DNA from: an uncultured Clostridia bacterium
GTDB lineage: Bacteria > Bacillota > Clostridia > Oscillospirales > Acutalibacteraceae
DNA length: 9,490 nucleotides
Reading direction: 5' to 3'
Assembly: GCA_946186535.1 (NCBI GenBank)
Contig: CAMHNT010000079.1
Location: forward strand, 1-9,490
The position numbers were made by a program, and so were the translations under genes. This document shows positions 1 through 5,677 of the stretch, piece after piece (position 1 is the first letter of the stretch; each line of letters starts with the position of its first letter). Below the pieces are notes generated by a model. That model had not been told where the DNA came from, searched no databases, and saw only the letters and a list, made by a program, of their open reading frames with translations.

Positions 1-1
1 A

Positions 2-30
2 TTGAACAAATGTTCAAATTAAACTATAAT
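2..30 (+). promoter_or_regulatory. Sigma-A-type promoter for the atp operon
   Basis: TTGAAC at 2-7 and TATAAT at 25-30 are separated by exactly 17 bases. The -10 box is perfect and the -35 box matches 4 of 6. Transcription would start near 37, about 60 bases before the first gene at 96. No other convincing promoter was seen before atpB, so this is the likely operon promoter. The box pattern is seen directly; promoter activity is inferred. Confidence 0.6.
4..15. promoter_or_regulatory. LexA-box-like operator over the -35 box
   Basis: GAACAAATGTTC is a perfect GAAC-N4-GTTC dyad, inside the longer palindrome TTGAACA-AA-TGTTCAA (2-17). It fits the Gram-positive LexA (DinR) box form GAACRNRYGTTC at every defined position. 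It overlaps the -35 box of the + strand promoter, where a repressor would block RNA polymerase. Because it is symmetric it could equally serve a divergent gene left of the window. The dyad is seen; LexA binding is inferred. Confidence 0.45.
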
Positions 31-95
31 ATTATTAATTGGTTGATTTGCTCAAAAGTCACCGATTAATTTTGTGAAAGGTGTGATGAAAATTT

Positions 96-491
96 ATGAC
101 TAAGGTTGATGACACCGTTCGTCGTGAAACCGTCTACATTGCCGTTTGGGTTCTGCTTCTGAGTATGATAATGCAAGCGGTGTTTCTTGTAGTCGGAAAG
201 TGGGATCTGAACGTTCTTTTCGGAAACGTTCTGTCGGCGTTCGGCGCAATTGCCAATTTCTTTTTAATGGGTATCACCATTCAGAAAGCGGTTGACAAGG
301 AACAGAAGGAGGCGGCGCAGACGATGAAATTTTCTCAGACAATGAGATTGTTTATGCAGTTTGCCGTTCTTGCGGTCGGAGTTCTCTTTTTCAATCCGAT
401 CACTACGATAGTTCCGCTGTTTTTCCCACGCATTGCTGTTGCCTTCAGACCTTATCTCGACAAAAATCAGGAGACTAAGGCAGAAGAATAA
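96..491 (+). CDS. atpI: ATP synthase subunit I-like membrane protein
   Basis: Predicted 131-residue inner-membrane protein with four hydrophobic segments at about residues 12-34, 40-62, 82-100 and 102-118, and a polar, Glu/Lys-rich tail. AtpI family proteins are small four-helix membrane proteins encoded first in atp operons and are thought to help c-ring assembly or cation supply. Identification here rests on size, topology and position before atpB rather than on a diagnostic motif. No in-frame start lies upstream, since a stop codon at 87-89 blocks the frame. The site AAAGGTGTGAT (77-87) resembles the extended SD seen elsewhere in this operon. The 200-nt gap before atpB is unusually wide, so this gene may be expressed somewhat apart from the rest. 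Confidence 0.65.
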   Translation: MTKVDDTVRRETVYIAVWVLLLSMIMQAVFLVVGKWDLNVLFGNVLSAFGAIANFFLMGITIQKAVDKEQKEAAQTMKFSQTMRLFMQFAVLAVGVLFFNPITTIVPLFFPRIAVAFRPYLDKNQETKAEE

Positions 492-505
492 AATTCACGG
501 GAAAT

Positions 506-536
506 ACCGAGCGATTGAATATACAATTGCTTCGGT
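506..536 (+). other. Stem-loop in the atpI-atpB spacer
   Basis: The left arm, starting ACCGAGCG at 506, pairs with the right arm ending GCTTCGGT at 536. This gives about 12 base pairs with one G-U pair and one bulged T, closing a six-base loop at 518-523. It begins 14 bases after the atpI stop. No T-run follows, so it is not a standard terminator; it may be an mRNA processing or stability element. The pairing is seen; the role is unknown. Confidence 0.45.
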
Positions 537-555
537 CACACCCCTTCTTGTATTG

Positions 556-620
556 TACGGTTACGAAAGCTTTGACAGGCTGTCTGTCTTTTGTTTGATA
601 TATTTTTCGAGTTAACCGTA
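556..620 (+). other. Long-range stem with internal hairpin before atpB
   Basis: TACGGTTA (556-563) is the exact reverse complement of TAACCGTA (613-620). The stem continues inward as CGAAA (564-568) with TTTCG (605-609) after a three-base bulge. Inside lies a small hairpin, GACAG (574-578) with CTGTC (584-588). With the stem-loop at 506-536, most of the atpI-atpB spacer could fold. It may be a structured leader of atpB; it matches no RNA family I recognise. Confidence 0.35.
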
Positions 621-691
621 AATGCAGGCGACCGGATCGGTTTATATTTTTATCGATATTTCTCATTTGAAAAAGGTGGTGAATTAAAAAA

Positions 692-1588
692 GTGAAAAAT
701 AAAGAAAGCAGCTTTCGTATTATAGATGCTCTGCTTCTGATCCTAACATTCATTCCGTTTCTGTGCGGTATCGTGCTGTATATTATGTTTACTCCGGTTT
801 CCGATGATATTGAGATTTCGGGCGCGCGGATTTATTTTACAATAAATATGCCGCTTCAGAATCTTCCGATTACGGAATCCCAGGTCAATTCATGGCTTGT
901 GATAATTGCGATATTTTTCCTGTGTCTTTTTATGACGCACGGACTTTCGGCGACGCAGCCGACCCGCAGACAGCACATTCTTGAAATGATCGTTGAAGCG
1001 ACGGAAAATCTCGTTCTGGATAATATGGGAGAATATTTCAGAGATTTTGCGCCGTTCGTCGGGGCTGTTATGGGTCTTTCGGTTTTCTCGAGCCTGCTTA
1101 CGCTTATCGGACTTTATCCGCCGACGTCTGATTTTAACGTCGTTTTCGGGTGGGCGCTTCTGGTTTTCATTCTGATAACCCACTACAAGATGAAGTGCGG
1201 TCCGGTGCATTACCTGAAAAGCTTCGGCGACCCCGTTCCGTTCCTCGCTCCGCTCAACGTTATCAGCGAGGTTGCGACGCCGATCTCAATGGCTTTCCGT
1301 CACTACGGAAACGTGCTTTCCGGTACGGTAATATCGCTTCTCGTTGCGACGGGATTACAGGGACTTACGAAAATGATTCTGGGAAATATTTCGGGATTCT
1401 TCGGAGAGTTCCCGTTTCTGCAGATAGGTATCCCGGCTTTGCTGTCGGTTTACTTCGATATCTTCAGCGGCTGTTTGCAGGCATTCATATTCGCAATGCT
1501 CACGATGCTGTATATCGCAAACGGATTCCCTGCCGATGATTACAGAGAAAGGCAGAACAAGAAGGGCTTTAAGCTGCAGGAAAACTGA
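692..1588 (+). CDS. atpB: F-type ATP synthase subunit a
   Basis: Membrane stator subunit holding the two ion half-channels next to the c ring. The predicted 298 residues contain several transmembrane helices. The essential stator arginine is Arg203 in the segment AFRHYGNVLSG, and the conserved last-helix segment LQAFIFAMLT follows (Gln263). The chain is longer than many bacterial a subunits; the extra length is an N-terminal hydrophobic helix (about 10-33) and a polar loop (35-65). The start is GTG at 692. An in-frame stop at 680-682 excludes longer forms, and AAGGTGGTGA (673-682) is the SD. It is the first core gene of the Fo block and ends 39 bases before atpE. Identification is firm; only the start codon is somewhat open. 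Confidence 0.95.
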   Translation: MKNKESSFRIIDALLLILTFIPFLCGIVLYIMFTPVSDDIEISGARIYFTINMPLQNLPITESQVNSWLVIIAIFFLCLFMTHGLSATQPTRRQHILEMIVEATENLVLDNMGEYFRDFAPFVGAVMGLSVFSSLLTLIGLYPPTSDFNVVFGWALLVFILITHYKMKCGPVHYLKSFGDPVPFLAPLNVISEVATPISMAFRHYGNVLSGTVISLLVATGLQGLTKMILGNISGFFGEFPFLQIGIPALLSVYFDIFSGCLQAFIFAMLTMLYIANGFPADDYRERQNKKGFKLQEN

Positions 1589-1627
1589 TTTTTTTATTGA
1601 TGTTTGTTTAAGATGGAGGAAAATAAA

Positions 1628-1921
1628 ATGATTGAATTGGCTATCGGTATTATTTTAGGCTGCTGCGCACTCGGCGCAGGTATGGCAATGATCGCAGGTA
1701 TCGGCCCCGGTATCGGTGAAGGTAACGCGGTTGCAAGTGCGTGTGAAGCTATCGGACGTCAGCCGGAGTGCAGAAGCACGGTTACAACAACTATGCTCAT
1801 GGGTTGTGCCGTTGCGGAAACAACGGGTCTTTACGCTCTCGTTATCGCAATTTTGCTTCTCTTCGTAGCACCGGGCAGATTTGTAAATATTCTTATCAAT
1901 ACAATGTCAAATCTCGGTTAA
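1628..1921 (+). CDS. atpE: F-type ATP synthase subunit c (Na+-type ligands)
   Basis: Rotor-ring proteolipid of 97 residues: two transmembrane helices joined by the polar loop GRQPE (43-47). The ion site on helix 2 is Glu64 in AVAETTGLY, and helix 1 carries GIGPGIGEG with Glu31. Val62, Glu64, Thr65, Thr66 and Tyr69 line up with Na+ ligands of the Ilyobacter c ring (V63, E65, S66, T67, Y70); Glu31 stands where that ring has Gln32. Two carboxylates here match the Fusobacterium nucleatum rotor. I therefore infer Na+ coupling. The start is ATG 1628 with GGAGG (1615-1619) eight bases before it; a TTG 24 bases upstream would place the SD inside the gene. Five cysteines (12, 13, 39, 48, 60) are unusual for a c subunit. 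atpF begins 18 bases downstream. Confidence 0.96.
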   Translation: MIELAIGIILGCCALGAGMAMIAGIGPGIGEGNAVASACEAIGRQPECRSTVTTTMLMGCAVAETTGLYALVIAILLLFVAPGRFVNILINTMSNLG

Positions 1922-1939
1922 TTTTGGGAGTAGTTTATT

Positions 1940-2446
1940 ATGCAATCATCAGATGTTATATCTATTAATATTTGGCAGATTATAATATCTCTTCTCAACC
2001 TTTTGATTCTGTTTCTGATACTCAAAAAGTTTCTCTACAAGCCTGTGAAAAACGTGCTTGCAGATCGTCAGAAATTGATTGACGAACACTTCGAGAGTGC
2101 GAAGCGTGCCGAGAAAGAAGCCGAAACTGCAAAGAAATCCTACGAGGAAAAGCTTGCAGGCGCAGAAGCGGAAGCAGGCGAAATACTCAAAGCAGCAAAC
2201 AAAAAGGCAGAACGCAGAAGCGACAAGATCGTCTCAAGTGCAAAGCTTAAAGCCGACGATATTATCCGTCAGGCTCAGAACGACGCAAGACTTGAAAAGC
2301 AAAAGGCTAAATCCGATATTAAGCATGAAATCACTGAGGTTTCGACAATGCTTACTGAAAAGATATTGGAAAGAGAAATAAAATCTGCCGACCACAGAGA
2401 TTTTATAAATTCATTTATTGAGAAAATAGGTGAGGACAATGACTGA
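1940..2446 (+). CDS. atpF: F-type ATP synthase subunit b
   Basis: Peripheral stalk subunit of 168 residues, the usual length. A single N-terminal membrane helix (about 9-30) is followed by a basic anchor and a long Ala/Glu/Lys-rich amphipathic helix (about 45-145) that forms the right-handed b dimer. The C-terminal part would contact delta. The start is ATG 1940 with GGGAG (1926-1930) nine bases upstream. The 3' end overlaps the start of atpH by eight bases, which suggests translational coupling. No second b or b' gene is present, so a b homodimer is expected. Confidence 0.95.
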   Translation: MQSSDVISINIWQIIISLLNLLILFLILKKFLYKPVKNVLADRQKLIDEHFESAKRAEKEAETAKKSYEEKLAGAEAEAGEILKAANKKAERRSDKIVSSAKLKADDIIRQAQNDARLEKQKAKSDIKHEITEVSTMLTEKILEREIKSADHRDFINSFIEKIGEDND

Positions 2447-2969
2447 AACAAGTAAGGAGTATGCCGTTGCACTGTTTACGCTCGCCGCAGAGGAGAAGCT
2501 TGAAAGGGTTATCTCCGATGACCTTAAAGCAGTTGTAAGATTATTGCAGGAAACTCCCGAATATCTGGATTTTCTTGCTTCACCGAATATTCCTGTTCAG
2601 GAAAGAACAGAAGCAATAGAAAAGGCTTTTTCAAAAGGCTTCCATGAATATGTTGTGTCTTTTATCAAGGTTCTTTGTGAGAAGAATAATATAAGATATA
2701 TACATAAAATTATATCGGACTATGAAGAGCTTTATCATGCGACGGACGGCATTGCAACGGCAAAAGTCATCAGCGCAGTTCCTCTTAAAAAGGAAGAAAA
2801 GGAAAAGCTTAAAGAAAAGCTGGAGGCATTCTGCGGAAAAAGAGTCATTATGGAGTGTTCCTGCAACAATGCGATTCTGGGCGGCGTTATCGTTCATATC
2901 GACGGCAAGGTGCTTGATGGCAGCCTGAGACGCAGACTGCATGACATAAAGGAAAAGCTGGACGCATAA
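2439..2969 (+). CDS. atpH: F-type ATP synthase subunit delta
   Basis: Peripheral stalk cap (OSCP/delta family) joining the b dimer to the top of the alpha3beta3 head. It has 176 residues: an N-terminal helical domain (about 1-105) and a C-terminal domain with the family signature GGVIVHIDGKVLDGS followed by an Arg-rich helix near the end. The ATG at 2439 is preferred over a GTG at 2430 because AGGTGAGG (2428-2435) lies just before the ATG and would fall inside the longer form. The start overlaps atpF. After its stop the operon has a 162-nt gap filled by two leader repeats, so this gene closes the tightly packed first half. Confidence 0.95.
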   Translation: MTETSKEYAVALFTLAAEEKLERVISDDLKAVVRLLQETPEYLDFLASPNIPVQERTEAIEKAFSKGFHEYVVSFIKVLCEKNNIRYIHKIISDYEELYHATDGIATAKVISAVPLKKEEKEKLKEKLEAFCGKRVIMECSCNNAILGGVIVHIDGKVLDGSLRRRLHDIKEKLDA

Positions 2970-2978
2970 GAAGCCGCT

Positions 2979-3035
2979 GATGACCGGAAATTCTTCCCGT
3001 CCTATGTCGGTAATGTTTATGGAATAGTAGTAATA
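2979..3035 (+). repeat. atp leader repeat, copy A (short form)
   Basis: First and shortest of three related elements. The 5' part starting TGACCGGAAATTCTTCCCGTC folds as copy B does: GAC (2982-2984) pairs with the GTC ending at 3001, and GGAA (2986-2989) pairs with TTCC (2994-2997). The 3' part, TTTATGGAATAGTAGTAA, parallels copy B with changes that give G-U pairs and lose the innermost pair. The middle segment TCGGGCGATGTCC of copy B is largely missing. It starts about ten bases after the atpH stop. Confidence 0.7.
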
Positions 3036-3042
3036 AGAGACC

Positions 3043-3116
3043 TCTGACCGGGAATTCTTCCTGTCCTCGGGCGATGTCCTCTGTCAAGAATGTCTACGGA
3101 ATCGTAGTAAAAAAAA
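3043..3116 (+). repeat. atp leader repeat, copy B (before atpA)
   Basis: Full-length element ending just before the atpA SD. Two stem-loops are visible. Hairpin 1 runs from 3046 to 3065: GAC/GTC outer stem, C-T mismatch, GGGA/TTCC inner stem, loop ATTC. Hairpin 2 is CTACG (3094-3098), loop GAAT, CGTAG (3103-3107), followed by a run of A. Between them lies TCGGGCGATGTC, which is identical in copy C. Roughly four-fifths of positions match copy C. The atpA start is 34 bases after GGAATCG (3098-3104). Confidence 0.75.
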
Positions 3117-3131
3117 GGATGTGATGAACCA

Positions 3132-4625
3132 ATGAGTCTGAAGCCTGAAGAAATCAGCAGTATTATAAAGGATCAGATCAAAAACTATAAATCAAGAATT
3201 GAAATGGCTGAAACAGGTACGGTTATCCTCGTCGGTGACGGAATTGCGAGAGTTTACGGACTTCGTGAGTGTATGGCGAGCGAGCTTCTCGAATTTGAGG
3301 ACGGCACATACGGTATGGCGCAGAACCTCGAAAACGAGACCGTTTCCGTTGCGATACTTTCCGACAGCAACAATATCCGTGAGGGTACGACCGTCCGCAG
3401 AACGGGCAGGGTTCTTTCCGTTCCGGTCGGCGAGGCGCTTCTCGGAAGAGTTGTGAATGCTCTCGGAGAGCCGATTGACGGAAAAGGTCCTGCTGACTGT
3501 ACGGCAACAAAGCCTATCGAATCCGAGGCTCCCGGAATTATCGAAAGAGAGAGCATCTCTCAGCCGATGCAGACGGGAATCAAAGCTATCGACAGTATGA
3601 TACCTATCGGCAGAGGTCAGCGTGAGCTTATCATCGGCGACCGTCAGACCGGTAAAACCGAAATCGCTATCGATACAATTATCAATCAGAAGAACACGGA
3701 CGTTCTATGTATCTATGTTGCAATAGGTCAGAAGGCAAGCTCCGTTGTGCAGCTTGCAAATGAGCTTTCAAGAGCCGGCGCAATGGACTATACGATAATC
3801 GTTTCCGCTTCAGCCGCAGAGAGTGCGCCTATTCAGTATATCGCACCGTATACCGGCTGTGCGATGGCGGAGTATTTCAGAGAGCAGGGCAAGGACGTTC
3901 TGATAATTTATGACGACCTGAGCAAGCATGCTGTCGCTTACCGCGCGCTTTCCCTGCTTATCCGCAGACCTCCGGGACGTGAAGCGTACCCGGGTGACGT
4001 TTTCTATCTCCATTCGAGACTTCTCGAGCGTGCCGCATGCGTTGCGCCGGAGTACGGCGGAGGTTCAATCACGGCGCTTCCTATTATTGAAACACAGGCA
4101 GGCGACGTTTCTGCATATATCCCTACGAACGTTATTTCTATCACGGACGGTCAGATATTCCTTGAAACGGAGCTTTTCCATTCTGGAATCATGCCCGCTA
4201 TCAACCCGGGTATTTCCGTAAGCCGTGTAGGCGGCTCCGCTCAGCTTAAGGGTATGAAAAAGGTTTCGGGCGAGCTTAAGCTTCTGTATTCGCAGTATCG
4301 TGAATTGCAGGCGTTCGCACAGTTCGGAAGCGACCTTGATGCCGATACAAAAGCAAGACTTGCGCTCGGTGAGAGAATCGTTGAGGTTCTGAAGCAGAAC
4401 AGAAATTCACCTGTTCATGTCGGCTGTCAGGTTGCTATCGTTTATGCCGTAATCAACGGATATCTGAATGACACGCCTGTTGACAAGGTTCATGAGTACG
4501 AGGAGAGACTTTACGAAAAACTTTTGAATGAAAATCGGGAGTTCCTCAAGCGTATTGAGGACGGCTATTTTGACGACAGCGATATTGAATCGCTCAAAGC
4601 GACGCTCGAAGAGATGAAGAGGTGA
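3132..4625 (+). CDS. atpA: F-type ATP synthase subunit alpha
   Basis: Non-catalytic nucleotide-binding subunit of the F1 head, three copies per complex. Its 497 residues match the family length. Domains in order are the N-terminal beta-barrel (about 25-95), the nucleotide-binding core and the C-terminal helical bundle (about 380-497). Walker A is GDRQTGKT (169-176), Walker B is DVLIIYDD (255-262), and the alpha/beta signature PAINPGISVS (355-364) precedes the arginine finger Arg365. The SD is AAAGGATGTGAT (3114-3125), which matches 11 of 12 bases of the full anti-SD complement AAAGGAGGTGAT, six bases before ATG 3132. Two leader repeats precede it; atpG follows after four bases. Confidence 0.98.
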   Translation: MSLKPEEISSIIKDQIKNYKSRIEMAETGTVILVGDGIARVYGLRECMASELLEFEDGTYGMAQNLENETVSVAILSDSNNIREGTTVRRTGRVLSVPVGEALLGRVVNALGEPIDGKGPADCTATKPIESEAPGIIERESISQPMQTGIKAIDSMIPIGRGQRELIIGDRQTGKTEIAIDTIINQKNTDVLCIYVAIGQKASSVVQLANELSRAGAMDYTIIVSASAAESAPIQYIAPYTGCAMAEYFREQGKDVLIIYDDLSKHAVAYRALSLLIRRPPGREAYPGDVFYLHSRLLERAACVAPEYGGGSITALPIIETQAGDVSAYIPTNVISITDGQIFLETELFHSGIMPAINPGISVSRVGGSAQLKGMKKVSGELKLLYSQYRELQAFAQFGSDLDADTKARLALGERIVEVLKQNRNSPVHVGCQVAIVYAVINGYLNDTPVDKVHEYEERLYEKLLNENREFLKRIEDGYFDDSDIESLKATLEEMKR

Positions 4626-4629
4626 TTTT

Positions 4630-5430
4630 GTGGGAGCAGATACAAAAGCACTCCGCACAAGAATAAAAAGCGTTGACTCGACTCTCCACCTTACAAAAGC
4701 CATGGGGCTTGTTGCATCGTCAAAGATACGTCACGCAACGGACGTTATGAACAAAAGCCGCCAGTATTCGAAGGCTGTTTCGGAAATAGTAAAGCTACTG
4801 ACGGCGTGCGGTGAGTGCAGAAAAAGTCCATATATAAAAGGAAATGAAAGTGACAAAACACGCATCATCGTTATCGCAGGCGACAGAGGTCTTGCAGGAG
4901 GTTACAATGCAAACGTTTTCAGGCTTGCGAGAGAGTATGAGGGAGCGGAGTTTATTCCTATCGGAAAGAGAGCGTGCGAGCGTTTCGGTGGTGGTTATCC
5001 GTCATCGGAAAAATTTTCGCTGGAAGACGGCGCAAAGCTTTCGCAAGAGCTTTGCAGGGATTTTGTCGAGGGAAAGTTTTCGAAGCTTGGCGTAATCTCC
5101 ACAAAATACGTTTCGATCATGACTCAGGAAGCACGGATATCGTGGATCCTGCCGCTTACGGCAGAGGAGGGTTCAAAAAGCGTGGGAACAATTTTTGAAC
5201 CCGATGAGCTTACTATTCTGAATGAAGCCGTACCGGAATATATAAACGGCAGACTTATCGGACTTATCCGTGAAAGCTACGCAAGCGAGGTTGCCGCAAG
5301 ACGTATGGCAATGGATTCGGCAGGGAAGAACGCACAGTCCATGATCGACGATTTACAGCTTGAATACAACCGGGCACGCCAGGGTGCAATAACACAGGAA
5401 ATCACCGAAATAGTAGCCGGCAGCAATTAA
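4630..5430 (+). CDS. atpG: F-type ATP synthase subunit gamma
   Basis: Central rotor shaft turning inside alpha3beta3. The 266 residues include the N-terminal coiled-coil helix (segment about 8-55, with SVDSTLHLTKAMGLVASSK) and the C-terminal helix (about 215-262) that pair to form the shaft; the Rossmann-like middle domain contains VIAGDRGLAGGYNANV. The length is about 20 residues below the common 285-290, apparently through a compact middle domain. The start is GTG 4630, preceded by AAGAGGTGAT, a near-perfect extended SD that overlaps the end of atpA. It is tightly coupled to atpA but followed by a 247-nt gap. Confidence 0.96.
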   Translation: MGADTKALRTRIKSVDSTLHLTKAMGLVASSKIRHATDVMNKSRQYSKAVSEIVKLLTACGECRKSPYIKGNESDKTRIIVIAGDRGLAGGYNANVFRLAREYEGAEFIPIGKRACERFGGGYPSSEKFSLEDGAKLSQELCRDFVEGKFSKLGVISTKYVSIMTQEARISWILPLTAEEGSKSVGTIFEPDELTILNEAVPEYINGRLIGLIRESYASEVAARRMAMDSAGKNAQSMIDDLQLEYNRARQGAITQEITEIVAGSN

Positions 5431-5453
5431 ATACAACTCCGAACTTTATTGTT

Positions 5454-5569
5454 AAGGGCTTTTTACCCCAAGGGAACTTCTTTCGGGGCGCCTTTTGAAA
5501 AAAGCGGGGCAAAAACTTTAACAGGATTAAGTTTTTGATATTGGATGAAAAAGTATAAAAAGTCCAATA
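5454..5569. repeat. Repeat-like GC-rich patch in the atpG-atpD gap
   Basis: A cluster of inverted repeats lies right after atpG. CCCCAAG (5466-5472) pairs with CTT-TC-GGGG (5480-5488). CGC/GCG with T/A runs forms a second dyad (5489-5506). AAAAACTTTAA (5511-5521) pairs with TTAAGTTTTT (5527-5536) around CAGGA. TATTGGA (5539-5545) pairs with TCCAATA (5563-5569). The GC-rich core between A/T-rich arms resembles short intergenic repeats of Ruminococcaceae genomes as I recall them. No ORF or convincing promoter is present. The dyads are seen; the repeat family is inferred. Confidence 0.4.
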
Positions 5570-5586
5570 ATTCTGATAGAAAAAAT

Positions 5587-5658
5587 TCTGACTGGGAATC
5601 CTCCTATCCTCGGGCGATGTCTTATGTTAATAGTATGTTCGGAATCGTATTAAAAAAA
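5587..5658 (+). repeat. atp leader repeat, copy C (before atpD)
   Basis: Third copy of the element also found twice before atpA. TCGGGCGATGTC and CGGAATCGTA are identical to copy B, as is the run of A after the 3' hairpin. Hairpin 1 shifts register but survives as TGGGA/TCCTA with a G-U pair, although its outer GAC/GTC pairs are lost. Hairpin 2 keeps its CG/CG base and loop GAAT but gains a T-T mismatch. The atpD start is 37 bases after GGAATCG (5641-5647), nearly the same distance as in copy B (34). Confidence 0.75.
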
Positions 5659-5677
5659 GAAGAAGGAGTGATGTGGG

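Noticed and set aside
572..604. Internal promoter before atpB from a perfect TTGACA at 572-577
   Set aside because: No acceptable -10 box at 16-18 bases; TATATT (599-604) is 21 bases away.
1604..1627. TTG start giving an eight-residue longer AtpE
   Set aside because: The GGAGG SD at 1615-1619 lies inside that extension and is ideally spaced for ATG 1628, which also gives the normal c-subunit N-terminus.
2430..2438. GTG start for atpH
   Set aside because: The SD AGGTGAGG overlaps this GTG and serves ATG 2439.
2887..3087. Minus-strand 66-codon ORF over the leader repeats
   Set aside because: It overlaps the end of atpH and the repeats, lacks an SD and has no family resemblance.
5532..5559. 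Promoter TTTTTG-N16-TATAAA in the atpG-atpD gap
   Set aside because: The -35 match is poor and lies in an A/T-rich stem.
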